A DNA stretch of 64,000 nucleotides. Source: Amaricoccus macauensis (lineage in GTDB: Bacteria; Pseudomonadota; Alphaproteobacteria; Rhodobacterales; Rhodobacteraceae). The notes below the pieces were generated by a model that made no database searches, was not told where the DNA came from, and was given only the letters and a program-made list of their open reading frames with translations. The stretch spans positions 496,001 to 560,000 of the forward strand of contig NZ_JACHFM010000003.1 of assembly GCF_014201905.1 (NCBI RefSeq), written 5' to 3'. Below, in pieces: positions 7,323 to 16,604 of the stretch; position 1 is the first letter of the stretch, and every line of letters begins with the position of its first letter. A program made the translations under genes and the position numbers.

Positions 7323-8870
7323 TCAGTGCCCGCCCGCCGCGCCTGCGGGCGCGGTCGGTTTCGCGACGAGCGGCACGAGGAGCAGCATCGCGGCGAAGAG
7401 CACGGCGATCAGGAAGAAGACGTCGGCGAAGGTCATCACCATCGACTGGCTCTGCACCAGCCCCGAGAGCCGCGCGAGCGCGCCCGCGCCCGCGTCCGAG
7501 CCGAGCGTCGGCGTGAGCGCGGCGGTCATGTCGGCAAGCCGGTCCTCGGCGATGGGGTTGCCCCACGCCACATGCTCGGCCAGCCGCTCGCCATGCAGCG
7601 TCGCGCGGCTTTGCAGCAGCGTGTTGATCACCGCGAGCCCGAAGGCGCCGCCGAGGTTGCGCGTCAGGTTGAAGAGGCCGGAGGCGTTCTTGATCCGCTC
7701 GGGCGGCAGCGTGCCGAGCGAGATGACGTTGATCGGGATCATGCAGGCCATGAGGGCGACGCCCCGCATCGCCTGCGGCAGGAAGAGCTCGCCGAAAGCC
7801 CAGTCGCCCGTCAGGCGCGTCAGGTCGAACGTCGAGATGGCGAAGAGCGCGAAGCCGAAGCCGATGAGCATCCGCGGGTCGACCTTCCGTGCGAGGCTTC
7901 CGACGATGGGCGCGGCGACGAACATGAAGGCGCCGGTCACGAACACCGTCTCGCCGATCTGAAGCGCCGAGAGGCCGCGGACGCGGGCGAGGTAGAGCGG
8001 ATAGAGGTAGGTGAGGCCGTAAAGCCCGATGCCGAGCACGAAGGTCAGGAGCGAGCCGACGGCGAAGTTGCGATCGAGGAACGCCCGGAGGTCGACGATC
8101 GGCTCCCGGGCCGTCAGCACCCGCCAGAAGAACACCCCCGCCGCCACGGTTGCCGCGAGGGCCAGCAGGGTGATGCCGCGGTCGTCGAACCAGTCGTTCT
8201 TCTGGCCCTCTTCGAGCACGAACTCGAGGCTGCCGAGAAAGATCGCCATGGAGATGAGGCCGACCACGTCGAAATGCTTCAGCAGGCCCCAGTCCGGTTC
8301 GTCGAAGTCGACGAGGAACCACGCGATCAGCGTCGCGGCGATGCCGGGCACCACGTTGACGAGAAAGAGCCAGTGCCACGAGAAAAGCTCGGTCAGGTAG
8401 CCGCCGACGGTCGGGCCGATCGTGGGCGCGAGCGTCACCGTGAGGCCGACCAGCGCCATCACCGCCGGCTGCGCGCGCTTCGGAAAGACCGTGTAGGCGG
8501 CGGCGAACGCGGTCGGGATCATGCCGCCGCCGATGAAGCCCTGAAGCGCGCGGTAGACGATCATCTGGTCGATCGAGGTCGCCGTCGCGCAGAGCGCGCT
8601 CGCCAGTGTGAAGCCGCCCGCCGAGATGACGAAGAGAATGCGCGTCGACATCGCCCGGGCGAGAAAGCCCGAGAGCGGGATCATGATGACCTCGGCGATC
8701 AGGTAGCTGGTCTGCACCCACGAGATTTCGTCGGGGCTCGCCGAGAGCCCGGCCTGAATTTCCGAGAGTGACGACGACACGATCTGAATGTCGAGGATCG
8801 CCATGAACATGCCGAAGACCAGCGCGAAAAACGCGATCAGCCGGCGCGGAGTGACTTTCGGCTCTTCCAT
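7323..8870 (-). CDS. DHA2-family MFS drug efflux transporter (EmrB type)
   Basis: Inner-membrane proton antiporter of 515 residues with about 14 predicted helices. It shows the DHA2 signatures, including the first-helix motif (L-D-I-Q-I-V-S-S-S-L) and motif C-like G-P-T-V-G-G-Y-L-T near residue 150. Such proteins pair with a membrane-fusion subunit and an outer-membrane channel to expel hydrophobic drugs. Its partner, an EmrA-like protein, lies 36 bases upstream in the same direction. It is likely controlled by the divergent TetR regulator. The exact substrates cannot be told. Confidence 0.9.
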   Translation of the reverse strand: MEEPKVTPRRLIAFFALVFGMFMAILDIQIVSSSLSEIQAGLSASPDEISWVQTSYLIAEVIMIPLSGFLARAMSTRILFVISAGGFTLASALCATATSIDQMIVYRALQGFIGGGMIPTAFAAAYTVFPKRAQPAVMALVGLTVTLAPTIGPTVGGYLTELFSWHWLFLVNVVPGIAATLIAWFLVDFDEPDWGLLKHFDVVGLISMAIFLGSLEFVLEEGQKNDWFDDRGITLLALAATVAAGVFFWRVLTAREPIVDLRAFLDRNFAVGSLLTFVLGIGLYGLTYLYPLYLARVRGLSALQIGETVFVTGAFMFVAAPIVGSLARKVDPRMLIGFGFALFAISTFDLTRLTGDWAFGELFLPQAMRGVALMACMIPINVISLGTLPPERIKNASGLFNLTRNLGGAFGLAVINTLLQSRATLHGERLAEHVAWGNPIAEDRLADMTAALTPTLGSDAGAGALARLSGLVQSQSMVMTFADVFFLIAVLFAAMLLLVPLVAKPTAPAGAAGGH

Positions 8871-8906
8871 CGCCCGTCCGTCCTCACTTGCGTGTCATGT
8901 GCGCCG

Positions 8907-10097
8907 CTACCGCGCGGCGACTTCCGTATTGGCGCCACCGGCCGTGCGGATGTCGGCCGACGCCGTGACCGAGAGGCCCGGCCGGAGCCAGCCTTGCGCC
9001 GCGACGTGGGCGGGCACGGCGACCTTGACCGGCACGCGCTGCACCACCTTGGTGAAGTTGCCTGTGGCGTTCTCGGGCGGCAGCAGGCTGAACTGGGCGC
9101 CGGAGGCTGGCGCGACGCCGGAGACGGTTCCCTCCACATCGCGGTCCGGGAAGGCGTCGAACGCGAGATGCACCCTCGTGCCGGGCGTCAGCTCGGCGAT
9201 CTGGGTCTCCTTGAAGTTCGCCTCGACGTAGACCTGCGAGAGCGGAACCACGGCGAGGAGGCGCTTGCCGGGTGCGACGAGATCGCCGACCGCGACCGAG
9301 AGGTTGCCGACCGTGCCGTCGAAGGGCGCGCGCAGCACCGTGGCGTCGAGGTCGCGCTGCGCCTTGTCGCGCGAGGCGGAGAGACCCGAGAGCGTCGCCT
9401 GAGCCTCGGCCTTCTGCGCGACGATGACCTCGCGGTTCGCTTCCGCCGAGGTGACGCCCGCCCGCGCTTCGGCGAGTGCCGCGACCGCCGAGGCGCTCGC
9501 CGCCTGCGCCTGCTCCAGCCGCTGGGCCGAGGCGACGTCGTTCTTCGCGAGGTTCTGGTAGCGGTGCAGGTCGGCCTCGGCCTGGTTCACCTGCGCCTGC
9601 GCCGCATCGACGCGGGCACGCGCCTGTGTCGTCGCGGCATCGGCGGCGGCCGCCTGGCTCCCGATCCGGGTGATGGCGGCCTCTTCGGACGCGAGCTGCG
9701 ACTGGGCGAGCGAGAGCGCGTCGCGGTAGTCGCCGGCATCGAGCACGACGAGAGGGTCGCCCGCCCTGACGGCCTGATTCTCCACCGCCGGGACGGAGGC
9801 GACGTAGCCGGTGATCTTGGGGGCGATGATCGCGAAGTCCGCGTGGACGTAGGCGTCGTCGGTCGCGACCATGAACCGGCCGACCGTCCAGTAGTGGTGG
9901 CCGTACCATGCACCCGCCGCGAGCAGCGCCGCGAGGACGCCGCCGAGCACGATACCCTTGCGGCCCCGCTTGCGGGCGCCCGTGGGGGCGGCGGGATCAT
10001 TGCTGACGGTCACGGCGGTGCTCTGGACGGGGGTGGACGTTTCCGCTTCCGCCTTGGGCCGGGCATGCGCGGTGCTCGCCTCGAAATCCTTCGGCAT
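8907..10097 (-). CDS. EmrA/HlyD-type membrane-fusion protein
   Basis: Periplasmic adaptor of 396 residues that joins the MFS pump to an outer-membrane channel. After a cytoplasmic start rich in charged residues there is one membrane anchor (G-I-V-L-G-G-V-L-A-A-L-L-A-A-G-A-W) near residue 50, a split barrel-lipoyl domain (D-A-Y-V-H-A-D-F-A-I-I-A-P-K-I-T-G-Y-V near 82), and a long alanine-rich coiled-coil hairpin from roughly 125 to 235. It leads the two-gene efflux operon and shares its regulatory gap with tetR. Confidence 0.9.
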   Translation of the reverse strand: MPKDFEASTAHARPKAEAETSTPVQSTAVTVSNDPAAPTGARKRGRKGIVLGGVLAALLAAGAWYGHHYWTVGRFMVATDDAYVHADFAIIAPKITGYVASVPAVENQAVRAGDPLVVLDAGDYRDALSLAQSQLASEEAAITRIGSQAAAADAATTQARARVDAAQAQVNQAEADLHRYQNLAKNDVASAQRLEQAQAASASAVAALAEARAGVTSAEANREVIVAQKAEAQATLSGLSASRDKAQRDLDATVLRAPFDGTVGNLSVAVGDLVAPGKRLLAVVPLSQVYVEANFKETQIAELTPGTRVHLAFDAFPDRDVEGTVSGVAPASGAQFSLLPPENATGNFTKVVQRVPVKVAVPAHVAAQGWLRPGLSVTASADIRTAGGANTEVAAR

Positions 10098-10127
10098 CGA
10101 CTGTGGCTCCCTTGGCCGGATTTTGAC

Positions 10128-10144
10128 TGAACCGTTCGGTTCGA
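10128..10144. promoter_or_regulatory. secondary TetR-type operator half
   Basis: The 12-base core GAACCGTTCGGT here is shared with the complement of the full operator at 10184-10202. It lies close to the efflux gene start, downstream of a possible promoter (TTGATC, 17 bases, TATGTC on the minus strand at 10152-10180). Confidence 0.4.
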
Positions 10145-10183
10145 TCCGGTTGACATAGCGCAGGCGAGTTGCCAGATCAAGGC

Positions 10184-10202
10184 TGACCGAACGGTTCGGT
10201 CA
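10184..10202. promoter_or_regulatory. TetR-type operator
   Basis: TGACCGAACGGTTCGGTCA is a perfect 19-base palindrome around one central base. It lies between the divergent efflux and TetR genes, just after a TTGACA element at 10150-10155 that may be the tetR -35 box. Both facts fit an autoregulated efflux repressor. Confidence 0.7.
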
Positions 10203-10251
10203 TTATTCTTGAACGAGGCCGGCCGTCGGTCGGAAGGAGGCGGAGAAAGCG

Positions 10252-11031
10252 ATGCATACGCAGTTCGAGGGTGGAGCGGGTCCGGCGGCAGATCCGGCGG
10301 CCGATCGTGCGGCAGAACTGGCGCCAGACTCCGCGGCAGACTCCGCGCCAGACTCCGCGCCAGCCCCGGCGGGAAGCCTGGAGGCAGGAGCCGGTCAGGA
10401 GTCGGTGTCGGAATCGGGGCCGGAGTCGGCCAAGCGCAAGCAGATCCTCGATGGTGCCCGGCGCGTGTTCCTGAGCGCCGGCTTCGCTGCGGCGAGCATG
10501 GGCGAGATCGCCCGCGAGGCGAAGGTCTCGAAGGGCACCCTCTACGTCTACTTCGACAGCAAGGAAGCGCTCTTCGGTGCGCTGATCGTCGAGGCGAAGC
10601 GCGAGACTTCCGAGCGGCTTCTCAGCCTCGACACGGAGCTCAGGGAGGCGCGCGACAGCGATATCGCCCCGTTTCTCACGATGCTCGCAACCGGCCTGAT
10701 GGAGAAATTCCGGATGCCCAATCATGTGTCGATGGTGCGCATGGTCATGGGCGCGGCCGACCGTTTCCCCGGTCTCGCGCGGCAGTTCTACGACGCGGGC
10801 GCAGGCTACGGACACGCACGGCTGGCGGCCTGGATCACCGAGCAGGTGGCGGCCGGGCGGCTCGTCGCCGAGGATGCCGACATCGCCGCCTGGCAGTTCA
10901 TCTCCATGTGCTGCCACCCGGTTTCCGCGCGGGTCGCGCTCGGCACCCTGCCGCCGCCCGACGACGAGCGGATCCGCAGGACGGCCGAGGCCGCGGTCTC
11001 GACCTTCCTCGCGGCCTACGGTCCGCGCTGA
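10252..11031 (+). CDS. TetR/AcrR-family transcriptional regulator
   Basis: Repressor of 259 residues. The helix-turn-helix domain starts only near residue 60 (I-L-D-G-A-R-R-V-F-L-S-A-G-F, then K-V-S-K-G-T-L-Y-V-Y-F-D-S-K-E-A-L-F), and the C-terminal half resembles the AcrR ligand domain. The first 60 residues form an unusual alanine-, proline- and aspartate-rich tail, and the DNA there has a 12-base unit repeated about three times near 10325-10360. An RBS (GGAAGGAGG, about 10232-10241) precedes the ATG. It probably represses the divergent efflux operon through the palindrome at 10184-10202. Confidence 0.88.
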   Translation: MHTQFEGGAGPAADPAADRAAELAPDSAADSAPDSAPAPAGSLEAGAGQESVSESGPESAKRKQILDGARRVFLSAGFAAASMGEIAREAKVSKGTLYVYFDSKEALFGALIVEAKRETSERLLSLDTELREARDSDIAPFLTMLATGLMEKFRMPNHVSMVRMVMGAADRFPGLARQFYDAGAGYGHARLAAWITEQVAAGRLVAEDADIAAWQFISMCCHPVSARVALGTLPPPDDERIRRTAEAAVSTFLAAYGPR

Positions 11032-11117
11032 GATGACCTGAGCCTCGAGCGGCCTTGGCAAGACCGGGCCGCCTTGCCATCCTTCGGGCATCCACGTCGC
11101 TGATCGGGAGGCCCCCC

Positions 11118-12728
11118 TTGTACCATCCCCTTGCCGTGGCCGGCGCCCTGACGCTTGCCGTTTGCACCATAGCCTCGCCCGTCAGGGCGTGGACGCTCGA
11201 CATCCTGCACTTCAACGACTTTCACAGCCGGGTGGAATCGATCAACGCCTTCGATTCGACCTGTTCGGCCGAGGACGAGAGCGCGGGCAAATGCTTCGGC
11301 GGCGCCGCTCGGCTGGTGACCGAGGTGGCAAAGCTCCGCGACGATATCCGGGCGAAGGGCGGCAACGTCGTGACGCTGATGGCGGGCGACGCCTTTCAGG
11401 GATCGCTTTTCTTCACCACCTACTCCGGCAAGGCCGAGGCGGAGATGCTGAACCGCATCGGGCTCGATGCCATGGCCTACGGCAACCATGAGTTCGACCT
11501 CGGGCCGGCCCCGCTGGCCGCCTTCATCCGCGAGGCGGAGTTTCCGGTGCTCTCGGGCAACGTCGAGGTCTCGAAGGATAAGGATCTCGCGCCGCTCGCG
11601 GTCGATCATCTGATCCTCGACGTTGGCGGCCAGAAGGTGGCGATCCTCGCCGCCACCACCCCCGACACGCCGGAGATTTCCTCGCCCGGGCCGACGATCA
11701 GCTTCCGCGACCCGGTGCCCTACCTGACCGAGGTGGTCGCGGCGGTGACGGCCGGGGGGGCGAACAAGGTGATCCTGCTCAGCCACCTCGGAACGCCGCT
11801 TGACGAGCGCGCCGCGGCCGAAGTGCCGGGGCTCGACGCGATCGTTGGTGGCCACACCCACGATCTCTACTCGAACACTGACCCGAAGGCGCCCTTCCGC
11901 TATCCGTTGATGGTGACGGGGCCGGATGGCGTCGGGGTGCCGATCGTGCAGGCGGGGGCGTACTCGAAGTATCTCGGGCACGAGACGCTGGTCTTCGACG
12001 ACGAGGGCAGCCTCACCTCGGCCACCGGCGATACGATCCTGCTCGATGCGAGCGTGACGCCGGACCAGCCGACGCTCGCGCGGATCAGGGAACTCGCCGG
12101 GCCGATCGAGGCGCTGAAGGAGCAGAAGGTCGCCGAGATTGCCGGCAACATCGACGCGACGCGGGAGCTCTGCCGCTCTGCCGAGTGCCCGATGGGCGAT
12201 CTCGTGGCCGACGCGATGCTCGCGCGGGTCGCGGGACAGGGCGTGACGATCGCGCTCACCAACGGCGGTGGCCTCCGGGCCTCCATCGAGGGTGGCACTG
12301 TCACCATGGGCGACGTGATCGCCGTGCTGCCGTTCCAGAACACGCTCTCGACCTTCAACATCCGCGGTGCCGACATCGTCGCCGCGCTGGAGAACGGTGT
12401 CAGTCAGGTCGAGGAGGGGGCGGGCCGCTTCCCGCAGGTCGCGGGCCTGCGCTTCAGCTGGGACGCGACCGCGGCGCCAGGGCAGGGCCGGGTGAAGTCC
12501 GTCGAGGTGCAGGCCAACGGGGCGTGGGTGCCGCTCGAGCCGGAAAAGGTCTACACCGTCGCCTCGAACAACTTCATGCGGGCGGGCGGCGACGGTTATG
12601 TGGCGCTGCGTGATACGGCGACCAACGCCTATGACTACGGGCCGGGGCTCGAGGATGTGCTGGCGGACTATCTCGCGGCGAACCCCGACTACAAGCCCGA
12701 GACCGGGCGCATCACCCGGGTGCACTGA
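11118..12728 (+). CDS. secreted 5'-nucleotidase / metallophosphatase
   Basis: Periplasmic enzyme of about 536 residues that removes phosphate from nucleotides (UshA/5'-nucleotidase family). The TTG at 11118 is chosen because GGGAGG at 11106-11111 precedes it and it starts a proper signal peptide ending near S-P-V-R-A-W. The two-metal phosphatase motifs are present: H-F-N-D-F-H, G-D-A-F-Q-G-S, G-N-H-E-F-D and G-G-H-T-H-D. The C-terminal domain has N-G-G-G-L-R and the substrate-stacking region S-N-N-F-M-R-A-G-G-D-G-Y. It probably recovers phosphate or nucleosides. Confidence 0.9.
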   Translation: MYHPLAVAGALTLAVCTIASPVRAWTLDILHFNDFHSRVESINAFDSTCSAEDESAGKCFGGAARLVTEVAKLRDDIRAKGGNVVTLMAGDAFQGSLFFTTYSGKAEAEMLNRIGLDAMAYGNHEFDLGPAPLAAFIREAEFPVLSGNVEVSKDKDLAPLAVDHLILDVGGQKVAILAATTPDTPEISSPGPTISFRDPVPYLTEVVAAVTAGGANKVILLSHLGTPLDERAAAEVPGLDAIVGGHTHDLYSNTDPKAPFRYPLMVTGPDGVGVPIVQAGAYSKYLGHETLVFDDEGSLTSATGDTILLDASVTPDQPTLARIRELAGPIEALKEQKVAEIAGNIDATRELCRSAECPMGDLVADAMLARVAGQGVTIALTNGGGLRASIEGGTVTMGDVIAVLPFQNTLSTFNIRGADIVAALENGVSQVEEGAGRFPQVAGLRFSWDATAAPGQGRVKSVEVQANGAWVPLEPEKVYTVASNNFMRAGGDGYVALRDTATNAYDYGPGLEDVLADYLAANPDYKPETGRITRVH

Positions 12729-12739
12729 GCGGCGACTGA

Positions 12740-12763
12740 CCGGGGGCGACTTCTCGCCCCCGG
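12740..12763 (+). terminator. hairpin after the nucleotidase gene
   Basis: CCGGGGGCGA at 12740-12749 pairs perfectly with TCGCCCCCGG at 12754-12763 around a four-base loop, eleven bases after the stop codon. No T-tract follows. Confidence 0.5.
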
Positions 12764-12841
12764 AGCCGCATCTCTGGACAGACCTGACGATTTGCGCCAT
12801 GAAATCCCGGATGTCTCCCGAGGTTTGAAGGAACGCACGGA

Positions 12842-13480
12842 ATGGCCGCCACCGCATCGAGACCCGTCCTGACCGAAGCCCTCTGGCCCGCCGAAGGTGC
12901 TGGCCTCTGGATCCGCCGGGCCGTGCTCGTCGTCCTTGGCGTGGCGGTGCTGGCGATCTGCGCCAAGATCAAGGTGCCGGTCTGGCCGTCGCCGGTCGCG
13001 ATCAGCCTCGGCACCTTCGCGGTGCTGACGATCGGCGCCGCCTACGGGCCGCGGCTCGGGCTCGTCACCATGCTCACCTGGATGGTGATCGGCGCCCTCG
13101 GCTTCGACGTGTTCCAGAACTCGGCCGCGAATGCGCAGGGCCTCACCTACATGATGGGTGCGACCGGCGGTTATCTCGTCGGCTACGTCCTCGCCACCCT
13201 CGCGCTCGGTGCGTTCGCCCGCCGCGGCTGGGATCGCAGCGTCGTGGGCATGGCCGCTGCGATGCTCGTCGGCAGCGCGATCCTCTACGTCCCGGGCCTG
13301 CTCTGGCTGAACCACCTCGTGGTCGCTGGCATGTTCGACCCGGCGAAATACGCCTCTGCCTGGGACCAGACCCTCGCTTGGGGCCTGACGCCGTTCATCA
13401 TCGGCGACCTGCTGAAGGCCGGCCTCGCCGCGCTGGTGGTCCCCGGTCTCTGGAAGCTCGTGGGCAACGCCCGCGCCTGA
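12842..13480 (+). CDS. bioY: biotin transporter BioY
   Basis: Substrate-binding membrane component of a biotin uptake system, 212 residues with about six predicted helices. Family features include P-V-W-P-S-P-V-A-I-S-L-G-T-F-A-V-L near residue 50 and G-A-T-G-G-Y-L-V-G-Y-V near residue 105. The start has an RBS-like GAAGGA near 12827-12832. No BioM or BioN gene lies nearby, so it may act alone or use a shared energy module encoded elsewhere; solitary BioY proteins are known in alphaproteobacteria. A CPBP protease gene follows within a few bases. Confidence 0.9.
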   Translation: MAATASRPVLTEALWPAEGAGLWIRRAVLVVLGVAVLAICAKIKVPVWPSPVAISLGTFAVLTIGAAYGPRLGLVTMLTWMVIGALGFDVFQNSAANAQGLTYMMGATGGYLVGYVLATLALGAFARRGWDRSVVGMAAAMLVGSAILYVPGLLWLNHLVVAGMFDPAKYASAWDQTLAWGLTPFIIGDLLKAGLAALVVPGLWKLVGNARA

Positions 13481-13485
13481 TCGAG

Positions 13486-14253
13486 GTGAAGTTCTCCTTG
13501 CAGCGCCCGGCCGGCACGATCGGCCGGGCGCTTCTCGTTTTCGCCGGGTGGATCGCGATCACCCTCGCCGCCGCGCCGCATCTCGAGACGGACGAAACCC
13601 TCACCGACCTCGTCACCCACGGCATCGCCCGGCAGATCGTGCTCGCGGCGATCTTCGTTCTCGTTGCGGCATGGGTCTTCCGCTGGCCGGATGTGGGCTT
13701 CCGTGCGCCACGCTGGGCGTCGCTCGGCCTGCTGTGGTTTCCCGCGCTCTACGTCGGGCTGATGCTCGCCGTCGCGAGCCTCGGCACGCTGCCGGCCTCG
13801 CCGGTGCTCTGGATGCTGCTGCTGAACACGCTCTTCGTCGGGCTCTCGGAGGAGACGATGTTTCGTGGCGTGATGCTCTCGGGCCTGCGCACACGGCTCG
13901 GTCTGCGGCCGGCGGTGGCGATTTCCACCGTGGTCTTCGGCGTCGTTCATGTGCTGAACGTGTTCCTGACCGGCGATCTGGTCCTCGCGGTGGCGCAGTC
14001 GTTCGCGGCGATGGCGAGCGGCCTCCTGCTCGCGGCGATCCGCATCCGCACAGGCTCGCTCTGGCCGGCGATCGGCTATCACACGGTCTGGAACTTCGCG
14101 ACGTTTCTCGCCTTCCTCGCCCACGCGCCGGGGATGGAAGCCGCGACGGAGGGTGCCGCCCCGGACATGCCGCTCTGGGCGCCCGTCCTGCCCGTCGTCT
14201 TCATCCTGCCGATCGGGCTCTACGGGCTCTATCTGCTGCGGAACGAGCGGTAG
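13486..14253 (+). CDS. CPBP-family intramembrane metalloprotease
   Basis: Membrane protein of about 255 residues in the CAAX protease / bacteriocin-processing family. It has the diagnostic E-E-T-M-F-R (E-E-x-x-x-R) near residue 124, and a conserved histidine in G-V-V-H-V-L-N, with a later histidine in I-G-Y-H-T-V-W-N. Around seven hydrophobic segments are visible. The GTG at 13486 is six bases after the bioY stop; a weak RBS makes the start uncertain. The target is unknown; the closeness to bioY suggests co-transcription rather than a shared function. Confidence 0.82.
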   Translation: MKFSLQRPAGTIGRALLVFAGWIAITLAAAPHLETDETLTDLVTHGIARQIVLAAIFVLVAAWVFRWPDVGFRAPRWASLGLLWFPALYVGLMLAVASLGTLPASPVLWMLLLNTLFVGLSEETMFRGVMLSGLRTRLGLRPAVAISTVVFGVVHVLNVFLTGDLVLAVAQSFAAMASGLLLAAIRIRTGSLWPAIGYHTVWNFATFLAFLAHAPGMEAATEGAAPDMPLWAPVLPVVFILPIGLYGLYLLRNER

Positions 14254-14278
14254 GGGCGGCGACGGCTCCCGGCGGCCG

Positions 14279-14818
14279 TCACTCGGGGAAGCGGACCTTG
14301 CCGATGTAGGGCAGGTTGCGGTTCCTCTGGGCGTAGTCGATGCCGTAGCCCACCACGAACTCGTCGGGGATCTCGAAGCCGGTCCAGCGCGCCTTCACGT
14401 CGACCTCGCGGCGTGACGGCTTGTCGAGGAGCGCGCAGACTTCGAGTCGCGCCGGGCGGCGGGTGTTCAGGATCGCGAGGACGTGGGAGAGCGTGCGGCC
14501 GGTGTCGACGATGTCCTCGACGAGCAGCACGTCGCGCCCCTCGATGCCGGCGCGCAGATCCTTCAGGATCCGCACCTCGCGGCTCGACACCATGGCGTTG
14601 CCGTAGGAGGAGGCTTCGAGGAAATCGACCTCGACCGGCAGATCAAGCTCGCGCACCAGATCGGCGATGAAGATGAACGACCCCCGGAGCAGGCCGACAA
14701 CCACCAGCTTGTTGGTACCGGCGTAGAACTCCGAAATCTCGCGGGCGAGAGACTCGACTCGCGCAGCAATGGCCTTCGCCGAGATCATCTCGTCGATCAC
14801 ATAGTCCCGCTTCGTCAC
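14279..14818 (-). CDS. hpt: hypoxanthine phosphoribosyltransferase
   Basis: Cytoplasmic purine-salvage enzyme of 179 residues that joins hypoxanthine or guanine to PRPP. The PRPP-binding loop [11 protein letters not shown] is present near residue 100, the early loop V-G-L-L-R-G-S near 45, and the base-binding end F-V-V-G-Y-G-I-D-Y. The GTG at 14818 is chosen because GGGGGAG lies eight bases upstream. The gene is divergent from the RatA-like gene and convergent with the CPBP gene. Confidence 0.92.
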   Translation of the reverse strand: MTKRDYVIDEMISAKAIAARVESLAREISEFYAGTNKLVVVGLLRGSFIFIADLVRELDLPVEVDFLEASSYGNAMVSSREVRILKDLRAGIEGRDVLLVEDIVDTGRTLSHVLAILNTRRPARLEVCALLDKPSRREVDVKARWTGFEIPDEFVVGYGIDYAQRNRNLPYIGKVRFPE

Positions 14819-14925
14819 AGATATGCTCCCCCGGCCGGCGGTTTGGCCCGTTCGGCCTTGTGCCCGGCGACATCCTATTGTCATTGTCCGGCCCCGACAA
14901 CTCAGGAACCGGGCTGGGGAGCCAT

Positions 14926-15393
14926 ATGCCGACCCACGCAGAAAAGCGCACCGTGCCCTACACGGCGGAAGAGATGTACGCGCTCATCGCGGACGTCGGC
15001 CGCTACCCGGAGTTCCTGCCGTGGTGTGCCGCCGCCCGGGTCCGCAGCACGAGACCGCTTCCCGACGGGTCGGGCGAGGTCATGGACGCCGATCTCATCG
15101 TGTCGTTCAAGGTTTACCGCGAGAAGTTCGGCAGCCGGGTGACCCTGAAGCCCGCTGCGCGGACGATCGACGTCGAGTACCTCGACGGGCCGTTCCGCTA
15201 TCTGAAGAACCACTGGCGGTTCATCGATGCCGGCGCGGGGCGCTGCGAGATCGATTTCTTCGTCGACTTCGAGTTTCGCTCGGCGATCCTGCAGAAGCTG
15301 ATCGGCCTCGTCTTCACCGAGGCGATGCACCGCATCGTGCGGGCCTTCGAGAAGCGCGCCGAGGCGCTTTACGGGCCGCGCCCGGCCGCCTGA
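14926..15393 (+). CDS. RatA/COQ10-like START-domain protein
   Basis: Protein of 155 residues in the SRPBCC (Bet v1-like) superfamily. The opening pattern [23 protein letters not shown] is the hallmark of RatA/COQ10 proteins. Members bind ubiquinone and support respiration, and E. coli RatA was also reported to block 70S ribosome assembly, so the precise role here is open. GGGGAG at 14916-14921 fixes the start. Expression is divergent from hpt. Confidence 0.87.
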   Translation: MPTHAEKRTVPYTAEEMYALIADVGRYPEFLPWCAAARVRSTRPLPDGSGEVMDADLIVSFKVYREKFGSRVTLKPAARTIDVEYLDGPFRYLKNHWRFIDAGAGRCEIDFFVDFEFRSAILQKLIGLVFTEAMHRIVRAFEKRAEALYGPRPAA

Positions 15394-15429
15394 GGCGGCA
15401 GCCGGACGGGTTGGCGGGCGGCCGGCGTG

Positions 15430-16473
15430 CTACTGGGCGCGGGAGCCCGTGCCCGCGCCGTTCTCGGTCCAGAACATGAAGTTGTTCTTCCCGCTGCTCT
15501 TCACCTTGTAGAGCATGGTGTCGGCACGCTTCAGCATGTCCTCGAGCCCGGCGCTCCGGGCGGAATCGACCGCGACACCGACGCTCGCGCCGATCCCGAC
15601 CACGTGGCCGCGAATGAGGAAGGGCTCGCCAAGACGCTGGATCAGCCGGGCGGCGATCATCTCGGCGCGCTCGATGATGCGCTCGTCACCGCGCAGCACC
15701 ACCACGAACTCGTCGCCGCCGATCCGGGCAAGGCAGTCGGAGTCGCGCAGGCCTTCCCGGAGGCGCGCGGCCACCTGAACCAGCAGCTCGTCGCCGGTGA
15801 GATGGCCTCTGGTGTCGTTGACCGCCTTGAACCCGTCGAGGTCGATATAGAGCAGGGCGAGGTATTCGCCGCGGGCCGCCTCGGCGCGGATGCCGTCGCA
15901 CCGGGCGAGGAGCTCGCGCCGGTTGGCAAGGCCGGTCAGCGCGTCGTGGTTGGCCTGATGGCTGATCTGCCGGGTCAGGTCGGACAGGCGGATGTTCTGC
16001 GACCGCGCCTCGATCAGCTCCATGGCGGTCGCGGCGAGGTTGCGCAGGACGACGGCCTCCTCGGCGGTGAAGTCGCGCGGCCGGGTCGGGTCGAGGAGGC
16101 AGAGCGTGCCGATCCGGTGACCGTCCGGGGTTTCCAGCGGGGCGCCGGCATAGAAGCGGATGTTCGGCGCGCCGGCGACGATGGCCGAGTCTGCGAAGCG
16201 CGGGTCCAGCGTCGCGTCCGGCACCACCATGACGTCGCTGCCACGGATCGTGTGGTCGCAGAACGACATGCTGCGCGGCAGAACCTCCACGTCGATGCCG
16301 TGGCGCGACTTGATCCACAGGCGCTCGGCCTCGACGAGGTTGAGGGTGCAGAAGGCGCTGCCGAATACCTTGGCGCCCACCAGCGTGACCCGGTCGAAGT
16401 TCGGCTCGGGCGGGGTTCCGGCGATGGCGTACTTCAGCAGGGCGTTGAGGCGGTCTTGTTCGGTGCGGTCCAT
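15430..16473 (-). CDS. diguanylate cyclase with GAF domain
   Basis: Cytoplasmic signalling enzyme of 347 residues that makes cyclic di-GMP from GTP. A GAF sensor domain spans about residues 20-155 and the GGDEF domain about 175-340. The catalytic motif is intact (G-G-D-E-F at 252-256) and an inhibitory I-site R-D-S-D sits at 243-246, exactly five residues earlier, so product feedback is expected. No membrane segment is seen. The ATG at 16473 with upstream GGAG begins the first recognisable helix. The GAF ligand is not known. Confidence 0.9.
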   Translation of the reverse strand: MDRTEQDRLNALLKYAIAGTPPEPNFDRVTLVGAKVFGSAFCTLNLVEAERLWIKSRHGIDVEVLPRSMSFCDHTIRGSDVMVVPDATLDPRFADSAIVAGAPNIRFYAGAPLETPDGHRIGTLCLLDPTRPRDFTAEEAVVLRNLAATAMELIEARSQNIRLSDLTRQISHQANHDALTGLANRRELLARCDGIRAEAARGEYLALLYIDLDGFKAVNDTRGHLTGDELLVQVAARLREGLRDSDCLARIGGDEFVVVLRGDERIIERAEMIAARLIQRLGEPFLIRGHVVGIGASVGVAVDSARSAGLEDMLKRADTMLYKVKSSGKNNFMFWTENGAGTGSRAQ

Positions 16474-16604
16474 CTGCGAGCTCTCCGATAGATCAGAGCC
16501 CGCACCATTGCGACGACGCGTTAACAACCAGCGTGCGCCGCACTGCGAGAGTTCGCAGTTGGTTTCGGGAGTCTTGACCGGAGCGGGTCGGCGCCGTGCC
16601 CGCG

